A stretch of DNA of 64,000 nt, from the NCBI RefSeq assembly GCF_018829635.1, contig NZ_JAHKKG010000001.1, forward strand, positions 558,001 to 622,000, read 5' to 3'. Both the position numbers and the translations under genes were made by a program. Within the stretch, counting starts at the first letter, position 1. The number at the start of each line of letters is the position of its first letter. Under the pieces are notes generated by a model. It worked only from the letters and a program-made list of their open reading frames with translations, was not told where the DNA came from and searched no databases. Below are positions 1-8,000 of the stretch, one piece after another. Origin of the DNA: Paractinoplanes bogorensis (GTDB taxonomy: Bacteria; Actinomycetota; Actinomycetes; Mycobacteriales; Micromonosporaceae).

Positions 1-30
1 GACGGTCACTCGGCCCGTCAGACTGGGCGA

Positions 31-1134
31 ATGGCGAAGCGAGGACGTAAGGGATCTTTGATTGCGCTGGCCCTGGGGGCGGCGGTGGCGTGGGTCGCGC
101 GTGACATCCCGCGCCAGATGGGGGCCAAGGCCAAGGGCGAGCGGCTGGCCCGCATGCTCGACTCGCCGCAGTACGCGGACGGGAAGTTCCACAACTCCGT
201 ACCGGCCACGATGCTGACCGCCACCTCGATGCCGAAGGTCTTCGCCGCCACGCTGCGCGACCGGGAGCGCCGCCACCCGCGCCTGCCGATCCCACTGGTC
301 ACTCCCGACCCGGGCGCCACCGCCGACGGTCTGCACGTCACCTGGTACGGCCACTCCTCGGCGATGGTCGAGATCGAGGGCCGGCGTGTGCTGCTCGACC
401 CGGTGTGGAGCGAGCGCTGCTCACCGTCCCGGCTCTCCGGCCCGCGCCGCCTGCACGAGCCGCCGGTCGCGCTGCGCGATCTGCCGCCGCTCGACGCCGT
501 GCTGATCTCGCACGACCACTACGACCACCTCGACATGGAGACGATCCAAAACCTGGTCGACCTGCAGGCGGCGCCGTTCCTGGTGCCGCTGGGCGTGGGC
601 GCGCACCTCGAGCGCTGGGGCGTGCCGGCCACCCGCATCGTCGAGATGGACTGGAACGACAAGCACCGGGTGGGCGGGCTCGAGTTCGTGGCCACCGCGG
701 CCCGGCACTTCAGCGGGCGCGGGCTCGGCCGCGACGGCACGCTCTGGACCAGCTGGGTGATCAAAGGCCCCAGCCGCAAGGTCTTCTACTCGGGCGACAC
801 CGGATATTTCCCCGGGTTCGCCGAGATCGGCCGGGAGCACGGGCCCTTCGACGTGTCGCTGGTGCAGATCGGGGCGTACAGCGAGAACTGGCCCGACATC
901 CACATGTTCCCCGAGGACGGCGTGGCCACCCACGTCGACGTCCAGGCCGGGGTGATGATCCCGGTGCACTGGGGGACGTTCAACCTGGCCCTGCACGACT
1001 GGGCCGAGCCGGTCGACCGCACGTGGCGTGAGGCCAAGGCCCGCGGCGTACGCCTGGCCGTGCCGCGCCCGGGCGAGCGGGTCGACGTCGACAACCCGCC
1101 CGCGGTGGACGGCTGGTGGCAGCAGATCGCCTAG
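31..1134 (+). CDS. MBL-fold metal-dependent hydrolase, membrane-tethered
   Basis: A 367-aa protein with a hydrophobic N-terminal stretch (about residues 9-25) after a basic MAKRGRKG start, so it is probably anchored in or exported to the membrane. The metal-binding motif HDHYDHLD starts at about residue 161, and later metal-ligand blocks (YSGDTGYFPG, PVHWGTFN) are present. The order and the VTWYGHSSAMVEIEG strand resemble the UlaG/NAPE-hydrolysing phospholipase D branch of the metallo-beta-lactamase superfamily. The substrate cannot be read from sequence; a phospholipid or lactone is plausible from the family. The ATG lies 30 bases into the window, so any upstream operon partner is not visible. 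It ends just before a convergent small gene (the 4-nt overlap includes the stop codons). Confidence 0.85.
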   Translation: MAKRGRKGSLIALALGAAVAWVARDIPRQMGAKAKGERLARMLDSPQYADGKFHNSVPATMLTATSMPKVFAATLRDRERRHPRLPIPLVTPDPGATADGLHVTWYGHSSAMVEIEGRRVLLDPVWSERCSPSRLSGPRRLHEPPVALRDLPPLDAVLISHDHYDHLDMETIQNLVDLQAAPFLVPLGVGAHLERWGVPATRIVEMDWNDKHRVGGLEFVATAARHFSGRGLGRDGTLWTSWVIKGPSRKVFYSGDTGYFPGFAEIGREHGPFDVSLVQIGAYSENWPDIHMFPEDGVATHVDVQAGVMIPVHWGTFNLALHDWAEPVDRTWREAKARGVRLAVPRPGERVDVDNPPAVDGWWQQIA

Positions 1135-1313
1135 GCGGCTAACACGTAGGCGGCGACGAACAGGGCGGCCAGCGTGATGGCGTACGCCGTCATCACGAGG
1201 GCGGTCGGGACCCAGGCCTGGGGACGGGTCAGGCGGCCCGGGCGCCGGGGCCGCCGCGAGCGGGTTTGTTCTCGGCCGGCGACGCGTACGGCAAGACTCG
1301 GGCGGGACGTCAT
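1131..1313 (-). CDS. 60-aa single-pass membrane peptide, unknown function
   Basis: A short minus-strand ORF beginning MTSRPSLAVRVAGREQ and ending in one hydrophobic helix (about residues 36-60, rich in Ala, Leu, Val). The first half is strongly basic (RSRRPRRPGRLTR), which fits a positive-inside, C-terminal-tail-anchored topology. The ATG at 1313 is preceded by AGGGGG with six bases of spacing, a convincing ribosome binding site, so I prefer it to the longer reading that starts at 1412. I do not recognise a family. It overlaps the end of the convergent hydrolase gene by four bases. Confidence 0.5.
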   Translation of the reverse strand: MTSRPSLAVRVAGREQTRSRRPRRPGRLTRPQAWVPTALVMTAYAITLAALFVAAYVLAA

Positions 1314-1502
1314 GGCGAACCCCCTGGAGATGCGTAGCGGTGCGGATGTGAAGGCCAGTGTGCGGGCGGCAAACCCGCTCAATCCAGGGGATATGCGGGC
1401 ATGAACCGGCATCGCGGTGGCTCGGTGGGACGAAGAGCGCTGTCGTCTATCCGACTGCGCGGCGCAGACGGGCCAGGGCGGGGAACGGCGCGGCGAGGGG
1501 TC

Positions 1503-1955
1503 TCACGGCAGGATCTGCCACTGCACGCTGACCCGGGCGGCGTCGGGCGGAGCCGCGGCCGCGTATTCGTCGACCACGGCCTTGATGCGACCGCGTAGTT
1601 CGACGGCCTGGTCAGCGGAGAGCAGCGGCTGCTCGGTGCCGAGGAAGAACGCGTCCTGCCAGGGCTCGGCCATCGCCGGGAGGTTCCCGATGGTTGCCTC
1701 GACACGCTGGAAGGGCGGTTGCGGCGTCCAGGTCGGTGCGGGCGGAGGTGGCCTGCCACCAGCGTTCCCGGCCGGTGCCGCAGCCCGCGTCCTCGACGAA
1801 GCCGTACGCGGCCAGCTGACGCAGGTGATAGCTGGTGGCGCCGCTCGACTGACCCAGGAGTTCGGCCAACTTGCTCGCGGTGGAAGGGCCGCGTTCCCGC
1901 AGCAGGTTGAGCAGACGCACTCGCAGGGGGTGGGCAGCTATCTTTGCAAAGGAAC
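1503..1955 (-). pseudogene. ArsR-type winged-helix regulator, frameshifted and without a start
   Basis: Minus-strand coding similarity runs through two frames. The upstream part (about 1715-1955) reads AAHPLRVRLLNLLRERG, then ASKLAELLGQSSGATSYHL and RQLAAYGFVEDAG, a typical winged-helix DNA-binding domain. The downstream part reads FQRVEATIGNLPAMAEPWQD and ends VSVQWQILP at 1503, the usual C-terminal half of this regulator group. Joining them needs removal of one base from the CCC run near 1711-1713. No ATG, GTG or TTG lies in a suitable place, and the 5' end runs into the end of the kinase gene. A sequencing error could explain the frameshift but not the missing start. I call it a decayed regulator. 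Confidence 0.6.
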
Positions 1956-2843
1956 CTTTGCTGCAGGCACGCAGATCTTGACGGCACCGGGCGCCACCTT
2001 GGCCGAGAACGACTTCGTCTTGGCGCGGGCGCCCCCGTCCAGCTCGTACTCCATCTTGGAATCGAGCTTCACGTCGACCCGGCGAGCGCGCGTGGTGCGG
2101 ACGAACGGGGAGCTGTCGCTGCGTCCGACGGCCATCGTGCCGAGCGCCCGGGCCCACTCCAGGGCGCCGTGCGCGGTGGCGACGCCGACGTCGAGCCAGC
2201 CGTCGTCCGGCTTCGCGTCGTCGAAGGCCCGGATCCCGCCCGTGATCGTGCCGACGTTGCCGATCAGGACGCAGCTGGCCTCGTCGTCGAACCACTTCGT
2301 ACCGTCGATCTTGATGGTGACAGTGGCCGGCGACTCGTTGATGTGCCGGACACCCGCCCACACGTACGCGAGCTTGCCCAGCCGGTCCTTCAGGTTCCGG
2401 TCGGCGTCACTGATCATCGCGCCGTCGAAGCCGACACCCGCCATCACGCCGAAGTGCTCGCCCTCGAACCGGCCCAGATCGATCCGGTGCGGCGTGCCGT
2501 GCAGCGCGATCTCGACGGCCTCGGCCAGGTCGTGCGGAATGCCCAGGTTGGTGGCCAGCAGATTGCCCGTGCCGGCGGGGATGATCCCCACCGGCACCGA
2601 CGTGCCCGCCACGACGTCGAGCGTCCGCTGCACCATCCCGTCGCCGCCCCAGACGATCAGGCGGTCGACCTTGGACTTGAGCACCTTGCGTACGGCCGCC
2701 GGCGCGAACTTGCTCTTGGGCACCTCATGCCAGAGCAGGTCGTCGATCCCGGCGTCGGTGAGGCGGCGGCGCAGTTCGTCCAGGCCGCCGCCCAGCGTCT
2801 TCTTCTGATGGGCGACTACGGCGATGGTGCGGGGGGTACGCAT
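1938..2843 (-). CDS. diacylglycerol kinase family lipid/sphingosine kinase
   Basis: A 301-aa soluble protein with the DAGK catalytic domain (YegS/DgkB type). The nucleotide-binding GGDG motif is at about residues 66-69 and PAGTGN at about 90-94, followed by the conserved GVGFDG block. The enzyme would phosphorylate diacylglycerol or a related lipid with ATP at the membrane face. The length matches the bacterial family. ATG at 2843 follows a GGGGGTACGC stretch. It is the upstream partner of the broken ArsR-like gene; the last 18 bases lie over a palindrome (1946-1961). The C-terminal KVPLQR is coded by that palindrome, which hints that the present 3' end may have been altered by sequence change there. 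Confidence 0.85.
   Translation of the reverse strand: MRTPRTIAVVAHQKKTLGGGLDELRRRLTDAGIDDLLWHEVPKSKFAPAAVRKVLKSKVDRLIVWGGDGMVQRTLDVVAGTSVPVGIIPAGTGNLLATNLGIPHDLAEAVEIALHGTPHRIDLGRFEGEHFGVMAGVGFDGAMISDADRNLKDRLGKLAYVWAGVRHINESPATVTIKIDGTKWFDDEASCVLIGNVGTITGGIRAFDDAKPDDGWLDVGVATAHGALEWARALGTMAVGRSDSSPFVRTTRARRVDVKLDSKMEYELDGGARAKTKSFSAKVAPGAVKICVPAAKVPLQR
1942..1961. promoter_or_regulatory. CTTTG/CAAAG palindromes, candidate ArsR-type operator
   Basis: GCAAAGG-AA-CCTTTGC (1946-1961) is a perfect dyad with a 2-nt centre, and the overlapping CTTTGCAAAG (1942-1951) is a second, 10-bp palindrome. They lie at the 5' end of the broken winged-helix regulator and inside the last codons of the kinase gene. 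Position and symmetry suggest an old autoregulatory operator. There is no T-run, so a terminator is less likely. Confidence 0.4.
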
Positions 2844-2877
2844 GGCGAGAGGCGTACCCGATGCGCCCGGAAAGTAG

Positions 2878-3456
2878 TCAGCTGACCGTCTCGCGCATGC
2901 GCTGCTCGGCGGCCGCGCTGCGGATCACCATGAGGCGCAGCTCCAGCTCGTCGGACACCATCGAGGCCAGATGTTCCAGGGCGGTGAGCTGCCGCTTCGA
3001 GGCGTCGCGGGGCCGGTTGTCGATCACGTTGACGGTGCCCAGCCGGTAGCCGTCGTGCGTCCGGATCGGCGCCGCCGCGTAGAAGCGCAGCCCCAGCTCG
3101 CCGCGGACCAGCGGGTGCTCGAGCGTCCGGGGATCGACCGCCGCATTATTGATCACGTAAACATCGTCCTGAGCGATGACCGACGCACACAGGCCCGGTT
3201 CCTTGCCCACCTCGCGGATGCCGCTGAGCCCCTGACACGCGGCGAGCCAGACCCGATCCTGCTCGACCAGCGACACGGTCGCGATCGGAGTGTCGAAAAT
3301 AGCCCCGGCGACGAAGGCGATCCGGTCGTACGCATCCTCGACCGGCTGATCGACCAGCCGATACCGGCGGACGGCGGCGAGACGCGCCTGCTCCTCCGGG
3401 CCCACGGTGTCCAGATACTCGTACGCGTTCGACGACACAGGATTGCTGTTAGTCAT
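2878..3456 (-). CDS. GAF-domain sensor protein
   Basis: A 192-aa protein starting MTNSNPVSSNAYEYLDTVGP. From about residue 25 to 170 it is a single GAF domain of the type often placed in front of GGDEF or kinase modules: AAVRRYRLVDQPVEDAYDRI, then ASVIAQDDVYVINNAAVDPR, then RFYAAAPIRTHDGYRLGTVN. Nothing follows the GAF domain except a short helical tail (EHLASMVSDELELRL), so it is a stand-alone ligand or redox sensor that probably signals by protein contact. ATG at 3456 has AGGGGGA about 10 bases upstream and is preferred to the TTG at 3477. The ligand is unknown. Confidence 0.8.
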   Translation of the reverse strand: MTNSNPVSSNAYEYLDTVGPEEQARLAAVRRYRLVDQPVEDAYDRIAFVAGAIFDTPIATVSLVEQDRVWLAACQGLSGIREVGKEPGLCASVIAQDDVYVINNAAVDPRTLEHPLVRGELGLRFYAAAPIRTHDGYRLGTVNVIDNRPRDASKRQLTALEHLASMVSDELELRLMVIRSAAAEQRMRETVS

Positions 3457-3477
3457 GTCCGGTGATCCCCCTAACAA

Positions 3478-3933
3478 GTGGCATCAACGACCAACCGGCA
3501 GTGACTGGCGGGTCACGGTAGGCCTCAGTGACTCAAGAGCCTAGAAACGGCATCGCTGTCCGGCAATGCTCTCGATGGGCGAATTGAGCTCCCGGTGAAG
3601 TATTCACGCTCGAAGTCGCACAACCAGTCGGTCACCACCCGTTTCACGGTAACCCGCTTCCACCCACTCGGCAGTCCGAGCAAGACCGTTTCCCCGTACG
3701 CCGACACGCGCACCCAACCGCACCACCAACTGATCCAAGTCGCGGGTGCGCGTCCCGGCCACCTAGCGACGCGCAACGGTTCGCGGTCGGCTCAGCGTGC
3801 TCCCGATGCGTGGACCTGCTCGGTGCTTCCAGCCCGGTCGACTCGCGGCCCGGGCACGCTTCCGTGTGTGGGCGGGCGGTTTGCTGTGCGCGAGGGCTGA
3901 TTCTCGTTCGCGTAGTACGTCGGCGACGCGAGG
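3478..3933. other. 456-bp gap, lower GC, no convincing gene
   Basis: Between the GAF gene and bioD. The base composition is more AT-rich than the neighbours. One minus-strand reading frame (GTG at about 3713 to a stop at 3525; contains SAYGETVLLGLPSGWKRVTV) is open for 62 codons but lacks a clear ribosome binding site and has third-position usage unlike the neighbours. I see no hairpin terminator or tRNA. It may hold the GAF gene promoter, which must lie above 3475. Confidence 0.4.
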
Positions 3934-5577
3934 TCAGTGGTGGCCGTCGCCGAATTCTTCGGCCCAGGTTCGCCAGTTGTCGAGGACGCCGTAGAGGCCC
4001 GGGGTCAGCCAGCCCGGCGCGGAACGGCGGAAGACGCCCGGGTCCATCGAGCCGGCGCCCTCGGGGAGTGCGCCGATCATGTGCGGGACCAGTTCGCTCA
4101 AGTTGGCCCAGTGCACCAGGTCGGGGTCGGCGGGCCAGGCGCCGATGACGACGCCGGCCGGGACGCCGCGACGGGCCAGCGCCTCCAGGGTCAGCGCGGT
4201 GTGGTTGAGGGTGCCCAGGCCGGCCCGGGCCACCACGATGGTGCTGACGCCGAGGGTGGTGGCCAGGTCGGCCACGGTCCACGACTCGCCCGAAGGTCGC
4301 ACGCCCATCGGGACCAGCAGCCCGCCCGCACCCTCGACCAGCACCAGGTCGTGCTTGTCGGCCTCGGCCCGGATGGCGTCGACGACCTCGTAGAGCTCCA
4401 GCGGCGGCATCGAAGCAACCGTGGCGGCCGCCAGCGGGGCCATCGGCTCGGGGTATTCGGCCAGCGTCAGAGTGGTGTCGGGAGCGGCCAGCCGGGTGAT
4501 CGTCTCGATGTCGGTGGGCGCGCCGGTGACGGTGCCGGTCTGGCCGGGCTTGATCACGGCGACGCGCAGGCCCGACTGCTGGGCCGCAGCGGCCACGGCG
4601 GCGGTGACGATCGTCTTGCCGACGTCGGTGTCGGTGCCGGTGACGAGCACGATGCCTCGCCACTCGCCGGTCTCGGGGCGCCTGGGTGCGGGTTGAGCAG
4701 CCGGAGGCGCCTGAGCGGCAAGCTCGGCCGCCACCTCGTCCCCGATCGACTCGACGGGCGGACGCGGTCCCGCCGACGCGTCGGGCAGCCCGTGCCCGGG
4801 CGAGGGCGAGACAGGCGCCGGAGACACCGGGGTCGGAAGACCGGGCGCTGGGGACACGGGTGCAGGCAGGCCCGGCGCAGGCGACACGGGCGCCGACGGG
4901 TCGGGTGCCGGGGACACGGGCGTCGGCAGGCCGGGTGCGGGCGACACGGGCGTCGGTAAACCAGGCGCGGAAGGCGACGTCTCGGGAGATGCCGGTTCGA
5001 CAGGCAGCGCAGTGGCCGCAGGCCCGGCGCCGGGCGTCGCGGGACCGGTCACGACGTACTCGGTCAAGTCGGCGCCAGGCGTCGTGGAGCCGACTGCGGC
5101 ATAACCAGACGTGGCGGGGCCGTGCGTCGCGTCGCCGGGCGTTCCGAGGTCGTGCGGGGCGTGACCGGGTGTGGCGGGGCTGGGCGTCCCGAGCTCGGAT
5201 GTGGCAGGGCTGGGCGTCCCGAGCTCGGACGTGGCGTGACCGGGCGTCGCGGTCTCAGGTGTCGCGTGTCCGGGCGTGGCGGGGCCGGATGTGGCCGGGT
5301 CGGGCGTTGTGGCGTCGGGTTCTGTGGCGTCGGCAGTGCGCTGGCCGGGCACTGCGACGACGGCGGCCTCGGTCTCGGATGTGGCCGCCGCGGAGGCCGG
5401 CACGGCCAGGGCCTCGAGTTCGACCGGCGCCAGCACCACAGCCGGATCGACCGGGCGGGACGCCGTGAAGCCCTTCGAAGTCGCCCTCAGGATGAGCGTC
5501 GCGGCGGGTAGGCGGGTCAGCACGTCGGCCAGGTGGACGGCGGCGGCGTCGCGGCGGGGAAAGTGCGGCGTGGTCAC
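3934..5577 (-). CDS. bioD: dethiobiotin synthetase with a ~310-aa low-complexity N-terminal extension
   Basis: 547 aa. The C-terminal ~230 residues are a complete BioD: P-loop VTGTDTDVGKTIVTAAVAAA, then IKPGQTG, VLVEGAGGLLVP and GVVIGAWPADPDL. It would convert 7,8-diaminononanoate, CO2 and ATP to dethiobiotin. In front of it are about 75 residues of unrecognised sequence (HLADVLTRLPAATLILRATS) and about 220 residues of Pro/Thr/Ala repeats (SPAPGLPTPV, ATPGHATPE, SELGTPSPAT types). Normal BioD is about 230 aa, so the extension is exceptional. GTG at 5577 overlaps the bioF stop as GTGA, giving translational coupling to bioF and arguing that the extension is really translated. A second, unannotated start closer to the P-loop cannot be excluded. 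Confidence 0.8.
   Translation of the reverse strand: MTTPHFPRRDAAAVHLADVLTRLPAATLILRATSKGFTASRPVDPAVVLAPVELEALAVPASAAATSETEAAVVAVPGQRTADATEPDATTPDPATSGPATPGHATPETATPGHATSELGTPSPATSELGTPSPATPGHAPHDLGTPGDATHGPATSGYAAVGSTTPGADLTEYVVTGPATPGAGPAATALPVEPASPETSPSAPGLPTPVSPAPGLPTPVSPAPDPSAPVSPAPGLPAPVSPAPGLPTPVSPAPVSPSPGHGLPDASAGPRPPVESIGDEVAAELAAQAPPAAQPAPRRPETGEWRGIVLVTGTDTDVGKTIVTAAVAAAAQQSGLRVAVIKPGQTGTVTGAPTDIETITRLAAPDTTLTLAEYPEPMAPLAAATVASMPPLELYEVVDAIRAEADKHDLVLVEGAGGLLVPMGVRPSGESWTVADLATTLGVSTIVVARAGLGTLNHTALTLEALARRGVPAGVVIGAWPADPDLVHWANLSELVPHMIGALPEGAGSMDPGVFRRSAPGWLTPGLYGVLDNWRTWAEEFGDGHH
4780..5320. repeat. degenerate short tandem repeats inside bioD extension
   Basis: Two repeat types. 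From about 4800 to 4960, units near 30 bp code for PAPGLPTPVS on the minus strand. From about 5120 to 5300, units near 24 bp code for TPGHAT / SELGTPSPA on the minus strand. Units differ by single bases, as expected for slippage followed by drift. The reading frame is preserved throughout, consistent with selection for translation. Confidence 0.75.
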
Positions 5578-6707
5578 GGGGCGCACTCCACGATGACGTC
5601 CAGGGCTCGGGCGAAGTCGGCATCCGTTACGCCCGCGTTGAGGGTCAGGCGCAGCCGGGAACTGCCGTCGGGGGTGGACGGCGGCCGGAAGCAACCCACC
5701 GCCACGCCCCGGTCGTAACAGTCGGAAGCCCAGGCCACGGCGGCCTCGGGGCCGGGTGCCAGCACCGACAGCACCCCGGCGGCGGGCGGCGACACCGCGA
5801 AACCGGCCGCACCCAGAAGCGACACGGTCAGGGCGCCGCGCGCCGCGAGCAGAGCGCGGCGGTCGTCGGCGGCGCGGGCTGTGCGCAGCGCCTCGTGCAC
5901 GCCGGCGGCCACCGCGGGGGGCAGGGCGGTGTCGTAGATGAACGTGCGGCCGGTGTCGATCAGGTGGCGGATGAAGGGGGCCGGACCGGCCACGACGCCG
6001 CCCGCGCCGCCCAGGGATTTGGACAGGGTGGCGGTGACGATCACATCGGAGCGGCCGGCCAGGCCGGCGGCCGCGACCCCGCCCGCGCCGGACGGGCCGA
6101 GCAGGCCGAGGGCGTGGGCGTCGTCGACGACCAGCAGGGCGCCGCGGGCCGAGGTCACCTCGTGCAACTCGGCCAGCGGGGCGAGATCGCCGTCGACCGA
6201 GAACACCGACTCGGTCACCACCAGGGCGCGGCCCGGATGGGCGTCGAGCAGACGGGCCACGTCGGCGGGCGAGTTGTGCGGGGCGATCACCGTGCGGGTG
6301 CCGGAGATCTTGCAGCCGTCGATCAGGGAGGCGTGGTTGTAGGCGTCGGAGACGATCAGGTCACACACGGCTGTGAGGCCGCGCACGGCGGCGAGGTTGG
6401 CCAGGTAGCCCGACGAGAAGACCAGCGCCGACTCCGCGCCGATCCAGCCGGCCAGATCGGACTCGAGCTCGGCGTGGGCCACCGCGGAACCGCGGACCAG
6501 GCGGGAACCGGTCGCTCCCAGCCCGTACGTGGGAAGGCTCTTGATGCTCGCCTCGATCACCGCAGGGTGGGTGGCCAGGCCGAGATAGTCGTTCCCGGCC
6601 AGATCGACCACCGGGTCGCCGGCCGGACGCGGCCGTAACCGACGGGTCAGCCCGGCCTTGGACCGGCTTGCGGCCAGGCCCTCCAACGACTCCAACCAGC
6701 CGGACAA
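5574..6707 (-). CDS. bioF: 8-amino-7-oxononanoate synthase
   Basis: 377 aa, the usual BioF length. A PLP-dependent alpha-oxoamine synthase that condenses pimeloyl thioester with L-alanine in biotin synthesis. Motifs: GNDYLGLATHPAV, GATGSRLVRGS, FSSGYLANLAAVRGL, VVDDAHALG, and the PLP lysine in TATLSKSLGGAGG. It starts with TTG (GGAGG four bases upstream); no ATG or GTG in frame fits better. It is the first gene of a bioF-bioD operon (GTGA overlap) and diverges from bioB across a ~106-bp promoter region. No bioA is present in the window. Confidence 0.93.
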   Translation of the reverse strand: MSGWLESLEGLAASRSKAGLTRRLRPRPAGDPVVDLAGNDYLGLATHPAVIEASIKSLPTYGLGATGSRLVRGSAVAHAELESDLAGWIGAESALVFSSGYLANLAAVRGLTAVCDLIVSDAYNHASLIDGCKISGTRTVIAPHNSPADVARLLDAHPGRALVVTESVFSVDGDLAPLAELHEVTSARGALLVVDDAHALGLLGPSGAGGVAAAGLAGRSDVIVTATLSKSLGGAGGVVAGPAPFIRHLIDTGRTFIYDTALPPAVAAGVHEALRTARAADDRRALLAARGALTVSLLGAAGFAVSPPAAGVLSVLAPGPEAAVAWASDCYDRGVAVGCFRPPSTPDGSSRLRLTLNAGVTDADFARALDVIVECAP

Positions 6708-6813
6708 GACACCTCCAACACCACGAGAACGCCCATCGAGCGATCACGAGAAGGGGAACCTATCACCCGCCTCCGACGGTTTTCCCCACCCCGAAGTTTT
6801 GTAGGGTACGGGC
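6708..6813. promoter_or_regulatory. divergent bioF/bioB promoter region
   Basis: A 106-bp intergenic region serving both directions. AGGGG/CCCCA-type inverted segments (GAAGGGGAAC ... GTTTTCCCCA) flank the centre. I do not see a clear BioQ- or BirA-type operator. The bioB ribosome binding site is GTAGGG nine bases before ATG 6814. Confidence 0.4.
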
Positions 6814-7809
6814 ATGCCAGAGATCCTCGACCGGGCCCGTGCCCAGGTGCTCAACGACGGTGCCGGCCTCGACGAGGCGCAGATCCTCGAAGTGTTGCGG
6901 CTGCCCGACGACGATCTCCCCGAGCTCCTCCAGATCGCCCACGACGTGCGGATGAAGTGGTGCGGCCCCGAGGTCGAGGTCGAGGGCATCGTGTCGCTCA
7001 AGACCGGCGGCTGCCCCGAGGACTGCCATTTCTGTTCGCAGTCGGGGCTTTTCGCTTCCCCCGTACGCTCCGTGTGGCTGGACATTCCGTCCCTGGTCGA
7101 AGCGGCCAAGCAGACCGCCGCCACCGGCGCGACGGAGTTCTGCATCGTGGCCGCCGTGCGGGGCCCGGACAAGCGCCTGATGGACCAGATGCGCGAGGGC
7201 GTCAAGGCGATCAAGGCCGAGGTCGACATCCAGGTCGCGGCCAGCCTCGGCATGCTCACTCAGGAGCAGGTCGACGACCTGGTCGACATGGGCGTGCACC
7301 GCTACAACCACAACCTCGAGACCTGCCAGTCGCACTTCCCCAACGTGGTGACCACGCACACGTGGGAGGAGCGCTGGGGCACGCTGAAGATGGTGCGCGA
7401 CTCGGGCATGGAGGTCTGCTGCGGCGGCATCCTGGGCCTGGGCGAGACGCTCGAGCAGCGGGCCGAGTTCGCGGCCCAGCTGGCCGAGCTCGACCCGCAC
7501 GAGGTGCCGATGAACTTCCTCAACCCCCGTCCCGGTACGCCCCTGGGCGATCAGCCCGTGGTCGAGGGCAAAGACGCGTTGCGCGCCATCGCGGCGTTCC
7601 GCTTGGCCATGCCGCGCACGATCCTGCGGTTCGCCGGCGGGCGCGAGATCACCCTGGGCGACCTGGGCACCCGCGACGGACTGCTGGGCGGCATCAACGC
7701 GGTGATCGTGGGCAACTACCTCACGACGCTGGGCCGCCCCGCGACCAGCGACCTCGAGCTGCTGCAGGACTTGAAGATGCCGGTCAAGGCTCTGTCCGAG
7801 ACCATCTGA
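6814..7809 (+). CDS. bioB: biotin synthase (radical SAM)
   Basis: 331 aa. Inserts sulfur into dethiobiotin using SAM and two Fe-S clusters. The radical SAM motif CPEDCHFC has cysteines at residues 67, 71 and 74. Further family blocks are [59 protein letters not shown] and the C-terminal [16 protein letters not shown]. Length and start agree with actinobacterial BioB. It is followed with a stop/start overlap (TGATG) by the small Cys-rich gene, so the two are one transcription unit. Confidence 0.95.
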   Translation: MPEILDRARAQVLNDGAGLDEAQILEVLRLPDDDLPELLQIAHDVRMKWCGPEVEVEGIVSLKTGGCPEDCHFCSQSGLFASPVRSVWLDIPSLVEAAKQTAATGATEFCIVAAVRGPDKRLMDQMREGVKAIKAEVDIQVAASLGMLTQEQVDDLVDMGVHRYNHNLETCQSHFPNVVTTHTWEERWGTLKMVRDSGMEVCCGGILGLGETLEQRAEFAAQLAELDPHEVPMNFLNPRPGTPLGDQPVVEGKDALRAIAAFRLAMPRTILRFAGGREITLGDLGTRDGLLGGINAVIVGNYLTTLGRPATSDLELLQDLKMPVKALSETI

Positions 7810-8000
7810 TGCTGAAGTACTGCGACCGGTGCGGCGAACCGGCCGCCGAGGGCGACCACTCGGCGTGCGCGGCGGCGCGTGAACTCGAACCGCCGCGCTT
7901 CTGCCCCGCCTGCCGGCGCCGCATGAAGGTGCAGGTCGTGCCGACCGGGTGGACGGCGACCTGCGTCGAACACGGGACTACGAGCGGTCGGTCACTCTGA
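7809..8000 (+). CDS. bsaP: biotin synthase auxiliary protein BsaP
   Basis: 63 aa with cysteines at 5, 8, 20, 32, 35 and 52 and histidines at 17 and 55 (YCDRCGEP, HSACAAAREL, RFCPACRRRM, WTATCVEHG). The ATG overlaps the bioB stop. Actinobacteria, including mycobacteria, carry a small Fe-S protein next to bioB that is needed for biotin synthase activity; size, cysteine layout and position all match that protein. A simple zinc-ribbon is the alternative reading of the cysteines. Its last 23 bases overlap the convergent ACT-GNAT gene. Confidence 0.8.
   Translation: MLKYCDRCGEPAAEGDHSACAAARELEPPRFCPACRRRMKVQVVPTGWTATCVEHGTTSGRSL

Noticed and set aside
3525..3713. 62-codon minus-strand ORF between the GAF gene and bioD
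   Set aside because: No ribosome binding site and codon use unlike neighbours; kept only as a note on the gap.
6708..6813. BirA/BioQ operator for the biotin genes
   Set aside because: I could not find a convincing dyad with the known consensus.
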